64,000 nucleotides of DNA from the NCBI RefSeq assembly GCF_900187885.1, contig NZ_FYEK01000035.1, forward strand, positions 41,726-105,725. Reading direction: 5' to 3'. The notes below the pieces were generated by a model. It saw only the letters and a list, made by a program, of their open reading frames with translations, searched no databases and was not told the origin of the DNA. Shown in pieces: positions 19,064 through 26,496 of the stretch. The stretch is from Thermoflexus hugenholtzii JAD2 (GTDB lineage: Bacteria > Chloroflexota > Anaerolineae > Thermoflexales > Thermoflexaceae). Position 1 is the first letter of the stretch, and every line of letters starts with the position of its first letter. Position numbers and translations under genes: made by a program.

Positions 19064-19453
19064 TCATCCTGTCAGCGCGAAGATGGCGTAGACCGCCACC
19101 CCGGTGAGCAGCAGGGTCAACGCCATCACCCCCCAGAACAAACGGGCCTGGAGGGGCACCCCGATCCCCAGCCCCAGCAACGTCACCCGGACGCCGTTGA
19201 GGGCGTGATAGAGCAGGCCCAGGATCAGGATCCCGTCCAGCGTCAGGAACAGGGGGGATTTGGCGGTGGCGATGAAGGCGTCCCAGGCCTCCGGCCCCTG
19301 GGCCAGCAGGCGAAGGACGTACAGGTGGAGGAACAGGTAGATCACCAGGCCGATGCCGGTCAGCCGCATCAGCAAGAAGGCGAGCCCTCCTTCCCGCCTC
19401 CCCCGGAGATCCGCCCATCCCCGGGCTCGCTTCCAGCGCGGTTCCGTCGTCAT
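19064..19453 (-). CDS. SdhC-like haem anchor subunit in the glycerol operon
   Basis: A 129-residue protein with three transmembrane helices. FLLMRLTG keeps the quinone-site Arg (Arg30) but not the Ser four residues before it. YHALNGVR (His83) is the haem-ligand signature, while the following His and Asp of the classical RH...D motif are replaced. The ATG overlaps the stop of the Fe-S subunit gene (ATGA), proving the true start and tight coupling. A longer in-frame extension upstream overlaps that gene and was discarded. Confidence 0.85.
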   Translation of the reverse strand: MTTEPRWKRARGWADLRGRREGGLAFLLMRLTGIGLVIYLFLHLYVLRLLAQGPEAWDAFIATAKSPLFLTLDGILILGLLYHALNGVRVTLLGLGIGVPLQARLFWGVMALTLLLTGVAVYAIFALTG

Positions 19454-20169
19454 CGTCCACCTCCCAGCCAGCGCCGCAACTTCTCCGCCAACAGGTAGCG
19501 ACGCAGCCGTCCGATGGCCGCAGCCGGATCTACGTTCGAGGGGCAGACGGCCGTGCACTCCATCGCGGAGTGGCAGCGCCAAACCCCGTGGGGATCATCC
19601 GCCAGAGCGAGGAGCCGTCCACGGTCCGCCCCTCGGGGCTCGGCCAGCATGCGCTCGATGGCGGCTAGGGTCGCCGGCCCCAGATAGGCCTCGTCGGCGG
19701 CCATCACCGGGCACGCCGAAAGACACAGGCCGCACTCGATGCAATCCTCAAACCGCGTGGCCTTTTCCACCCCTTCCGGCAGCGGGCGGTCGGCCGTGAG
19801 CTCGTCCCGCCGGATGACAGCGAAGCCCACGGCCGACATCCGGCGCATCATCGGTGACACGTCCACCAGCAGGTCGCCGAGCCAGGGGAAATGCCGCAAC
19901 GGCTCCACGACAATCGGGCGATCGGGAGCGAACTCCCGGAGCGGTGTGATGCACATCAGCCGCTCCCGTCCGTTCACCCGGACCCCGCACGCCCCGCACG
20001 AGGCGTGGTGACAGGCATGGCGGAAGAGCAGGTCGCGGTCCTGCTCCGCCCAGATCTTCTCCACCGCGTCGATGAGGTAGGCCTCGGCCGGGAGCTCCAC
20101 CTGATACGTTTGCAGGCGGGGCGGGTTTCCCGGGCGGCCCCGCAGCAGGCGCAGCTGCCATGTGGGCAT
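19450..20169 (-). CDS. SdhB/FrdB-type iron-sulfur subunit paired with GlpA
   Basis: A 239-residue electron-transfer subunit with all three cluster motifs. The [2Fe-2S] set is Cys53, 58, 61 and 73. The C-x2-C-x2-C-x3-CP set is Cys143, 146, 149 and 153, and the late set is Cys199, 205 and 209 (CHSAMECTAVCP). This is the SdhB/FrdB plan, not the CCG-domain plan of GlpC. The Trp-Trp after CP that lines the E. coli quinone site is Ala-Ala here (CPVMAADE). It starts 20 bases after glpA with a GGAGG site. No SdhA gene is present in the window. Confidence 0.92.
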   Translation of the reverse strand: MPTWQLRLLRGRPGNPPRLQTYQVELPAEAYLIDAVEKIWAEQDRDLLFRHACHHASCGACGVRVNGRERLMCITPLREFAPDRPIVVEPLRHFPWLGDLLVDVSPMMRRMSAVGFAVIRRDELTADRPLPEGVEKATRFEDCIECGLCLSACPVMAADEAYLGPATLAAIERMLAEPRGADRGRLLALADDPHGVWRCHSAMECTAVCPSNVDPAAAIGRLRRYLLAEKLRRWLGGGR

Positions 20170-20189
20170 GCCGGTATCCTCCGGTGCGA

Positions 20190-21356
20190 TCAGGTCAACT
20201 CATAGAAGGCCCGATAGGGGAGCAGCGGCACCTCATGGGTCCGGCATGGGATGGAGAGACCCAGCTTGGCGCACACGACGTCGACGACCTTCTCAGCCAT
20301 CGCCCGGGCGGTGGTCATCTTCCCCCCGGTGATGGTCACAAAGCCCTCCACGCCGTCGGCCGCGTGGTCGAAGCACTCGAAGGTTCGGGAGAGCTCGCGG
20401 CCGTCGGCGGCCACCCCCCGCCGCCCCACCAAGGGCCGGGCCACCGCGAAGACCCCCCGGATCCCTCCTTGGGTGTAGCCGGGGATGAACCGTTCGGCGC
20501 TTGCCAGGAGCAGGCGGACGTGGTCCTCCGGGATCGGGATGAAATCAGGGTCTTCCACCTTCCAGGAGGTGGTTCCGATGATGGCCGTGCGCCGCTGGGG
20601 GACGATGATGTCCCCGTCCCCCGGGAGGTTCAAGCGGTTGATCACCATACGGTTCCAGCGCCGGCCGACGGAGATCATCACCCCCGCGGTGGGGACCACG
20701 GGCACGTCCACCCCGGCCATCGCCGCGATCCTCCCGGCCCACGGCCCAGCGGCGTTGATCACCACGTCCGCGCCGATGGTTCGCTGCTGGCCGGTCCGGC
20801 GATCCCGCACCTTCACGCCGGCCACCGTCCGACCCTGGAAGACCATGTCCACCACCTCGGTATAGGTGAGGACGGTCGCCCCGTTGCGCCGAGCGGTGGC
20901 CAGGAAGGAGAGGCAGAAGCGCAACGGCTCGAACACCCCATCGGGGACCTGGATGGCGGCGCGGATGCCGGGGTTGAGATGGGGCTCCAGGGCCAGGGCC
21001 TGCCGCACCGGGATCTCCCGGGCCGGGATGCCGCACTCCTCACAGGCGGCGAGGAACCGCTCCTTGAAGGAGAGGTCCCCTTCGTCCAGGGCGACAAAGA
21101 GTCCATCGTTGAGCTCCAGGGCGTCCGGCATGATCCGGCGCAGGATCATGTTCTCCGCGATGCACTCCCGGGCGGACTCGGGGTCTTTCATGGCGTAACG
21201 CCCCCCGGAGTGGAGCAGACAGTGATTCCGCCCCGAGGTCCCGGAGGCCACTTCCCCGCGCTCCACCACCGTCACCCGGAAGCCCCGGAGGGCCAGGTCG
21301 TGGGCGGTGGCCGCCCCGGTGGATCCGGCGCCGATCACCACCACGTGATAAGCCAT
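20190..21356 (-). CDS. glpA: FAD-dependent glycerol-3-phosphate dehydrogenase (short GlpA type)
   Basis: A 388-residue flavoprotein of the DAO fold that oxidises glycerol-3-phosphate to DHAP. The FAD dinucleotide motif is VIGAGSTGAATAHDLALRG at the start, followed by SGTSGRNHCLLHSGGRY, INAAGPWAG and ITGGKMTTARAMAEK near the end. It lacks the C-terminal BFD-type [2Fe-2S] extension of E. coli GlpA (542 aa) and the C-terminal domain of GlpD (501 aa), so its electrons must leave through a partner. It lies directly before the SdhB-like gene and 85 bases after glpK. Confidence 0.88.
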   Translation of the reverse strand: MAYHVVVIGAGSTGAATAHDLALRGFRVTVVERGEVASGTSGRNHCLLHSGGRYAMKDPESARECIAENMILRRIMPDALELNDGLFVALDEGDLSFKERFLAACEECGIPAREIPVRQALALEPHLNPGIRAAIQVPDGVFEPLRFCLSFLATARRNGATVLTYTEVVDMVFQGRTVAGVKVRDRRTGQQRTIGADVVINAAGPWAGRIAAMAGVDVPVVPTAGVMISVGRRWNRMVINRLNLPGDGDIIVPQRRTAIIGTTSWKVEDPDFIPIPEDHVRLLLASAERFIPGYTQGGIRGVFAVARPLVGRRGVAADGRELSRTFECFDHAADGVEGFVTITGGKMTTARAMAEKVVDVVCAKLGLSIPCRTHEVPLLPYRAFYELT

Positions 21357-21376
21357 CCGGTGTTCCTCCCTTGGCG

Positions 21377-21416
21377 AAAAGGGGCCGGGCAGGCATCCCC
21401 GGCCTCGCCCGGCCCC
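21377..21416 (-). terminator. Terminator-like hairpin between glpK and glpA
   Basis: Ten-base perfect arms (21381-21390 and 21407-21416, GGGGCCGGGC) are followed on the minus strand by TTTT. It sits inside the operon, so it may attenuate transcription into glpA and the Fe-S/anchor genes, or protect the 3' end of the glpF-dhaKL-glpK message. Confidence 0.5.
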
Positions 21417-21441
21417 CTGGGTTCACCGGAGTCCGGGCTCC

Positions 21442-22956
21442 TTAGAACTCCACCCATCCGAAGGAGCGCTCCACCGCCTTCTTCCATCCAGCGTAGAGCT
21501 TCTCCCGGGTCTCCGGATCCATCTTCGGCAACCAGCGCTTATCCTCCTTCCAGTATTGACGGATCTGCTCCGGGCCGCTCCAGAAGCCCACGGCCATCCC
21601 GGCGGCGTAGGCCGCGCCCAGGGAGGTGGTTTCCTGGATCACCGGCCGCACCACCGGCACCCCCAGGATGTCAGCCTGGAACTGCATCAGCAGCTCGTTG
21701 CGCACCATCCCCCCGTCCACGCGCAGCTCGGCCAGATGGATCCCGGAGTCCGCATACATGGCGTCGAACACGTCCCGGGTCTGGTAAGCCGTGGCCTCCA
21801 GGACGGCGCGGGCCAGGTGGCCCTTGTTGATGTAGCGGGTGAGCCCCACGATCACGCCCCGGGCGTCCAACCGCCAGTAGGGGGCGAAGGCGCCGGAGAA
21901 GAAGGGCACGAAGTAGATGCCCCCGTTGTCCTCCACCGTGCGGGCCAGGTCCTCCACCTCCGCGGAGGTCTTGATCAGGCCCAGGTTGTCCCGCAGCCAC
22001 TGGACCAGAGCGCCGGTGATGGCGATGGAGCCTTCCAGGGCGTAGATGCAGGGGCCGTCCCCGAATTGATAGGCCACGGTGGTCAGCAGGCCGCTCTTGG
22101 AAGGGACGATGTTCGTGCCGGTGTTGAGAAGGAGGAAACAGCCGGTGCCGTAAGTGTTCTTGGCCATCCCGACATCCAGGCCGGCCTGGCCGACCAGAGC
22201 CGCCTGCTGATCCCCCAGGTCCCCGCACACCGGCACCTCCGCCCCGAACAGCCCGCTCTTCGGCGTCTTCCCGTAGAGGCGGGGGTCCGAGGACGGGCGG
22301 ATCTGGGGGAGCATCTGGCGCGGGATCCGATGGATCTTCAGGAGGTCATCGTCCCAGTCCAGGGTGCGCAGGTTCATCAACATCGTCCGGCTGGCGTTGG
22401 AGACATCGGTGACGTGGGCGCCCCCGTCCGGCCCGCCGGTCAGCCACCAGATCAGCCAGGTATCGATGTTGCCGAAGAGGGCCTCCCCCTTCTCCGCGTC
22501 CTCCCGCACCCCGGGGACGTTGTCCAGGATCCACTGGAGCTTGGGGCCGGAGAAGTAGGTGGCGATGGGGAGGCCGGTCTTCTCCCGATACATGGCCTCG
22601 TAGCCCTCGCGCTGGAGCTGGGCGCAGATGGGGGCCGTGCGGGTGTCCTGCCAGACGATGGCGTTGTAATACGGCTTCCCGGTGCGCTTGTTCCAGACGA
22701 TGGTGGTCTCCCGCTGGTTGGTCACCCCGATGGCGGCGATGTCCGCCCCGCTGATCCCGGCCTTGGCCAGGGCGTTCTGGACCACCTCCTGGGTGCGCTC
22801 CCAGATCTCCATCGGGTTGTGCTCGACCCAGCCGGGCTGGGGGTAGATCTGCTCATGCTCCTTCTGGTCCCATGCCACCACGTTGCTCTCGTGGTCGAAG
22901 ATCATGGCCCGCGTGCTGGTCGTCCCCTGGTCGATGGCCATCACATATTTCGCCAT
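21442..22956 (-). CDS. glpK: Glycerol kinase
   Basis: A 504-residue FGGY-family kinase that makes glycerol-3-phosphate from glycerol and ATP, of normal length. The N-terminal [15 protein letters not shown] phosphate-binding motif, [12 protein letters not shown], the [10 protein letters not shown] region and a late [13 protein letters not shown] are all present. AAGGAGG precedes the ATG. It is transcribed with dhaL upstream (36-base gap). Its product is the substrate of the adjacent GlpA. Confidence 0.97.
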   Translation of the reverse strand: MAKYVMAIDQGTTSTRAMIFDHESNVVAWDQKEHEQIYPQPGWVEHNPMEIWERTQEVVQNALAKAGISGADIAAIGVTNQRETTIVWNKRTGKPYYNAIVWQDTRTAPICAQLQREGYEAMYREKTGLPIATYFSGPKLQWILDNVPGVREDAEKGEALFGNIDTWLIWWLTGGPDGGAHVTDVSNASRTMLMNLRTLDWDDDLLKIHRIPRQMLPQIRPSSDPRLYGKTPKSGLFGAEVPVCGDLGDQQAALVGQAGLDVGMAKNTYGTGCFLLLNTGTNIVPSKSGLLTTVAYQFGDGPCIYALEGSIAITGALVQWLRDNLGLIKTSAEVEDLARTVEDNGGIYFVPFFSGAFAPYWRLDARGVIVGLTRYINKGHLARAVLEATAYQTRDVFDAMYADSGIHLAELRVDGGMVRNELLMQFQADILGVPVVRPVIQETTSLGAAYAAGMAVGFWSGPEQIRQYWKEDKRWLPKMDPETREKLYAGWKKAVERSFGWVEF

Positions 22957-22992
22957 GGCAAACCTCCTTGTGGCAGATGGATGGGATGTGCC

Positions 22993-23631
22993 CTACGTGA
23001 CGTGGCCCCAGGTGTCCGCGGCCGCCTTCAGGATCAGGTAAGAGGAGGTGGCGCCGGGGTCCTGGTGGCCAGCAGAGCGCTCCCCGAGGTAGCTGGCCCG
23101 CCCTTTACGGGCCACCATGGGGATGGTAGCCTTCATCCCCTGCTCGGCGGCCTCGGCCATCCGCTGCAGGGCCTTTCCAAAGGAGTCGCTGTTACGGATG
23201 GCCTCCTTGAAGGCCTCCAGGGCCGGCAGCAGGGCGTCGACCATCGTTTTGTCGCCCGGCCGGGCCTGGCCGCGGGCAATCACCCCATTGATGCCCGCCT
23301 CCAGCGCCTCGGCCCAATCCTCCGGAGTGAGCATGAGCTTGTTGGCGGTCTTCACGCCCATCTGCAGGAAGAACGTGCCGTAAAGCGGCCCGCCGGCCCC
23401 GCCCACCGTGGCCACCAGGGTCATCCCCAGGGTCTTGAGGATCGTCCCGATATCCTTATCGGCGACCGAGGGAAGCTTGGCCATGAAAGCCTTGAACCCG
23501 CGGTCCATGTTGGCGCCGTGGTCGGCGTCCCCGATCGCTGCGTCCAGCTGTGTGAGGTAATCCCGGTTCTCCTCCAGCACCGCCGCACAACGCTCCAGCC
23601 AAGCCACCACATCGTCCCGCATCACCGGCAT
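22993..23631 (-). CDS. dhaL: Dihydroxyacetone kinase ADP-binding subunit
   Basis: A 212-residue helical-barrel subunit. Asp30, Asp35 and Asp37 in LDAAIGDADHG bind the two magnesium ions, and TVGGAGGPLYGTFFLQ lines the nucleotide pocket. In PTS-type kinases the ADP stays bound and is rephosphorylated by DhaM. Its presence as a separate gene together with dhaM supports the PTS-dependent type over the ATP-dependent fused type. Confidence 0.94.
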   Translation of the reverse strand: MPVMRDDVVAWLERCAAVLEENRDYLTQLDAAIGDADHGANMDRGFKAFMAKLPSVADKDIGTILKTLGMTLVATVGGAGGPLYGTFFLQMGVKTANKLMLTPEDWAEALEAGINGVIARGQARPGDKTMVDALLPALEAFKEAIRNSDSFGKALQRMAEAAEQGMKATIPMVARKGRASYLGERSAGHQDPGATSSYLILKAAADTWGHVT

Positions 23632-23714
23632 TTTCGACGACCCTCCGTTTCAAGATCGAGTGAGGGATGGGGGAGCGCGGAACCGCTCCGCCCACCCCCC
23701 GGATTCTTTGCATT

Positions 23715-24716
23715 TTACATCCCCCAGCGCAGCGCCGGGGTCTTGACCGGATGATCCCACAGCTCCAGCATCTCGTCGTCGGCCCGGAGCAGGGTGATGG
23801 AGGTCCCGGCCATCTCCAGGGAGGTGATGTAGGCCCCCACCAGGTTGCGGACGATCTGGATGCCGGACTTCTCGCAGATCTCCGCGACCTTGCGGTAGAC
23901 GATGTAGAGCTCGCTCAGGGGGGTGCCGCCCATGGAGTTCACCATGCAGATCACCCGGTCGCCGGCCTTGAAGGGGAGATCGTTGAGGATGGGCTCCATC
24001 AACCGCTCCACGATCTCATCGGCCTTCTTCAGGGGCTCACGATAACGGCCGGGCTCCCCGTGGATGCCGATGCCGATCTCCATCTCATCCTCGCCCAGCT
24101 CAAAGGTCGGCTTGCCCACATGGGGCACCGTGCACGAGGTCAGGGCCATCCCCATCGAGCGACCGTTCTCCGCCACCCGGCGGCCCAGGGCAGCCAGGCG
24201 CTGGAGGTCGTAGCCGCGCTCGGCGGCGGCCCCCAGGATCTTCTCCGCCAGCACGGTGGTGCCGGTGCCCCGCCGGCCCTGGGAGTAGAGGCTGCTCTCC
24301 ACCGCCACGTCGTCGGCGATCAGCACGCTCTCCACCTGGTAGCCCTCGCCCCGCAGCAGATCCGCCGCCATGTCGAAGTTCATCACGTCCCCGGCGTAGT
24401 TCTTGACGATCATCAGGATCCCGGCGCCCCCGTGGACGGTCTTGGCCGCCTCATACATCTGGTCAGGGGTGGGGGAGGTGAACACCGCGCCGGGGCAGGC
24501 GGCGTCCAGCATCCCATAGCCGACGAACCCCACGTGCATCGGCTCGTGGCCGCTGCCGCCGCCGGAGATCACCGCCACCTTCCCCGGCCGGGGCGCGTCG
24601 GCGCGATAGACGTAGTTGGGGTTGAAGTGCACCTTGATCAGGTCGGGATGGGCCTTGGCCATCCCCTCCAGCGCCTCCGGGACCACATTCATCGGATCAT
24701 TGATCAGCTTCTTCAT
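23715..24716 (-). CDS. dhaK: Dihydroxyacetone kinase substrate-binding subunit
   Basis: A 333-residue DhaK. His219 in GIGIHGEPG is the residue that binds dihydroxyacetone covalently as a hemiaminal, and [16 protein letters not shown] (His57 region) forms the phosphate-side wall. The start is the ATG at 24716 after AGGAGGT; 18 further upstream codons are unmatched. It is cotranscribed with glpF and dhaL. No glycerol dehydrogenase is present in the window, so dihydroxyacetone must come from outside or from a distant gene. Confidence 0.95.
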   Translation of the reverse strand: MKKLINDPMNVVPEALEGMAKAHPDLIKVHFNPNYVYRADAPRPGKVAVISGGGSGHEPMHVGFVGYGMLDAACPGAVFTSPTPDQMYEAAKTVHGGAGILMIVKNYAGDVMNFDMAADLLRGEGYQVESVLIADDVAVESSLYSQGRRGTGTTVLAEKILGAAAERGYDLQRLAALGRRVAENGRSMGMALTSCTVPHVGKPTFELGEDEMEIGIGIHGEPGRYREPLKKADEIVERLMEPILNDLPFKAGDRVICMVNSMGGTPLSELYIVYRKVAEICEKSGIQIVRNLVGAYITSLEMAGTSITLLRADDEMLELWDHPVKTPALRWGM

Positions 24717-24750
24717 GGCAACCTCCTGACGTATAGGGGAACGAGAGATC

Positions 24751-24785
24751 GGGGTGGAGGAGGGTTTCAATCCCCTCCCCCACCC
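24751..24785 (-). repeat. Intercistronic hairpin between glpF and dhaK
   Basis: Thirteen-base arms with one mismatch (GGGTGGAGGAGGG against CCCTCCCCCACCC) and a short AT-rich loop. There is no T-run, so RNA stabilisation or processing is more likely than termination. A smaller GC-rich stem (GGAGCG...CGCTCC, 23672-23689) fills the dhaK-dhaL gap. Confidence 0.45.
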
Positions 24786-24797
24786 GGCGATGCCGGC

Positions 24798-25505
24798 TCA
24801 CATCCCCAAGGCGACAAAGAGGAAAGCACCGATCAGGCCACCCACGATGGGGCCGACCACCGGCACCCAGGCGTAGCCCCAGTCGGAGTCGCCCTTGCCC
24901 GGAATGGGCAACACCGCGTGGGCGATCCGCGGCCCGAGATCACGGGCCGGGTTGATGGCGTAGCCCGTGGGCCCGCCCAGGGAGAGGCCGATGGCCCACA
25001 CCAGGAAGCCCACGAGGAGGGGCGTCCAGCCCGCAGGGAGGTCGTTCGCCACAATGGCCAAGACCCCGAAGACCAGCATGAAAGTCCCGATGACCTCGGT
25101 GATGAAGTTCAGGGGGTAATTGCGGATGTTCGGGGCGGTGCTGAACACTGCGCGCTTGAGGTCAGGATCGGGCGTCTCCGCCCAGTGGGGGTAGTAAGCC
25201 AGCCACACCAGCACCGCGCCGATGAAGGCGCCGATGAACTGCCCAACGATGTAGAGCGGGACGTCCGACCAGGGGAACTTTCCGACCGCGGCAAGGGCGA
25301 TGGTCACGGCCGGGTTGATGTGGGCGCCGCTGATGCGGCCCACGGCATACACGGCCATGGCCACCGCCAAGGCCCACCCCGTGGTGATCACGATCCACCC
25401 CGAGGCCTGGCCCTTGGTCCGGCCCAGGACGACGTTGGCCACCACGCCGTCGCCCAGCAGGATGAGGATCATGGTGCCGATGATCTCTGCCACCCAGGGT
25501 GCCAT
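24798..25505 (-). CDS. glpF: Glycerol facilitator (aquaglyceroporin)
   Basis: A 235-residue MIP channel with six membrane helices. The two half-helix motifs are AHINPAVT (NPA, 64-66) and YAINPARDLGPR. The Asp directly after NPAR is the mark of glycerol-conducting members. It is the first gene of the operon and allows glycerol entry, followed by trapping as glycerol-3-phosphate by GlpK. GAAAGGAG precedes the ATG. Confidence 0.94.
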   Translation of the reverse strand: MAPWVAEIIGTMILILLGDGVVANVVLGRTKGQASGWIVITTGWALAVAMAVYAVGRISGAHINPAVTIALAAVGKFPWSDVPLYIVGQFIGAFIGAVLVWLAYYPHWAETPDPDLKRAVFSTAPNIRNYPLNFITEVIGTFMLVFGVLAIVANDLPAGWTPLLVGFLVWAIGLSLGGPTGYAINPARDLGPRIAHAVLPIPGKGDSDWGYAWVPVVGPIVGGLIGAFLFVALGM

Positions 25506-25729
25506 GGTCGCACTCCTTTCGTTATGTCAGGGGCATGCGGACGCTGCCGCTGAGCGGAAACGCACCGATCCGGCAGGACGGACGGGCCGTCCGCGAAAAC
25601 CCACCGCGTCTCCTCACGCACTCCCCTCACCCCGCTCCCCGGCGCACCTCCTCGCATCGGAATTCAGACCCATTTGTGCGATTTCTATCTTCCCAGACTC
25701 CCCGCACATGGGCAAGCGCTGGAGCCGAT

Positions 25730-25748
25730 TTGTTTCAAACTGAAACAA
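25730..25748. promoter_or_regulatory. Operator palindrome 1 upstream of glpF
   Basis: TTGTTTCA-AAC-TGAAACAA: perfect eight-base arms with a three-base spacer. The base composition is far more AT-rich than the surroundings. The regulator is not encoded nearby. Confidence 0.65.
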
Positions 25749-25762
25749 TCTACTATCAAAAA

Positions 25763-25779
25763 TGTCTCAAAATGAAACA
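25763..25779. promoter_or_regulatory. Operator palindrome 2 upstream of glpF
   Basis: TGTCTCA-AAA-TGAAACA: the same pattern with one mismatch between arms. Its centre is 32 bases from that of palindrome 1, about three helical turns, so two dimers could bind on one DNA face. Confidence 0.6.
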
Positions 25780-25910
25780 GACGGTCGGGATCGGAGGCAA
25801 GGGTGGGGTGACGGCCCGCGGGGCGCTTACGGAATTCTCAGGGAGGAGAGATATATTTATGCGTGGACGCTGACCCTGGGAATCCGGGTGCAGGAAGGAG
25901 GTGAGGGTCT

Positions 25911-26429
25911 ATGTTGCGGCCGGATCTCGGGTGGGCGATCTTGCGCGTCCTGATCGGTTTGCTCTTCGCGGGCCACGGGGCCCAGAAGCTGTTCGGGTGG
26001 TTCGGTGGCCACGGCCTCAGCGGGACGGCAGGCTGGCTGGAGAGCTGGAACATCCGGCCGGGCCGTCTGTGGGCGTGGCTGCTGGGATTGGGGGAGTTCA
26101 TCGGCGGGCTGCTGCTGGCTTTGGGCCTGGCGACGCCGTGGGCGGTCCTGCCGCTGATCGCCTCCCAGCTGGTGGCCATCGTCCGTGTGCATGCGCCGAA
26201 GGGGCTGTGGATCGATCGCGGCGGGTTTGAGTATAACCTGGTCCTGGTGGCCCTGAGCGGCTTCTTCGGGCTCTATGGGCCGGGCCGCTATAGCCTGGAC
26301 GCGGCGCTGGGCCTGACCTGGCCACAGCCCCTGGCCTTCGGGGTGACTCTGATCCTCGCGGTCCTCATCGCGCTCATCGCCCTGACCGCTCCGGGCTGGG
26401 CGCCGCGACTCTTCCGGCAGGCGGCCTGA
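25911..26429 (+). CDS. DoxX family membrane protein
   Basis: A 172-residue protein with four or five membrane helices. The N-terminal GWAILRVLIGLLFAGHGAQKLFGWFGG is diagnostic of DoxX/DoxD-like proteins, and GEFIGGLLLALGLATP continues the family pattern. AGGAGGTGAG precedes the ATG. DoxX relatives take part in quinone-linked redox or in surfactant/redox stress complexes; the function here is unknown. It is divergent from the glycerol operon and could share its operators. Confidence 0.85.
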   Translation: MLRPDLGWAILRVLIGLLFAGHGAQKLFGWFGGHGLSGTAGWLESWNIRPGRLWAWLLGLGEFIGGLLLALGLATPWAVLPLIASQLVAIVRVHAPKGLWIDRGGFEYNLVLVALSGFFGLYGPGRYSLDAALGLTWPQPLAFGVTLILAVLIALIALTAPGWAPRLFRQAA

Positions 26430-26453
26430 AGGGCCTTGCGGCTTTCACCTTCC

Positions 26454-26488
26454 GGGCGGCCGCAGGACGCGGCCGCCCGTTGTTGTTC
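26454..26488. terminator. Terminator between convergent doxX and GH57 genes
   Basis: Ten-base perfect arms (GGGCGGCCGC, 26454-26463 and 26469-26478) with the loop AGGAC, followed by GTTGTTGTTC on the plus strand. The loop context is shared with the clpC terminator. Confidence 0.7.
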
Positions 26489-26496
26489 TCGGGCGA

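Larger units (their letters stand above)
25506..25910. other. Divergent control region of the glycerol operon and doxX
   Basis: This 405-base gap has no supportable gene. It holds two TGTTTCA-N3-TGAAACA-like palindromes (25730-25779) in an AT-rich island, and on the doxX side a TATATT (25852-25857) that could be a -10. I could not place a convincing -35/-10 pair for glpF. Confidence 0.7.

Noticed and set aside
19064..20169. Ordinary succinate dehydrogenase operon
   Set aside because: No flavoprotein SdhA is present and the genes sit between glpA and dhaM in a glycerol operon, so plain Sdh naming would mislead; it remains possible only if sdhA is elsewhere.
23667..25553. A 628-codon plus-strand open frame
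   Set aside because: Antisense to dhaK and glpF; His/Gly/Asp-rich shadow of real genes.
25499..25873. A 124-codon plus-strand frame between glpF and doxX
   Set aside because: It crosses the operator palindromes, has no Shine-Dalgarno and matches nothing.
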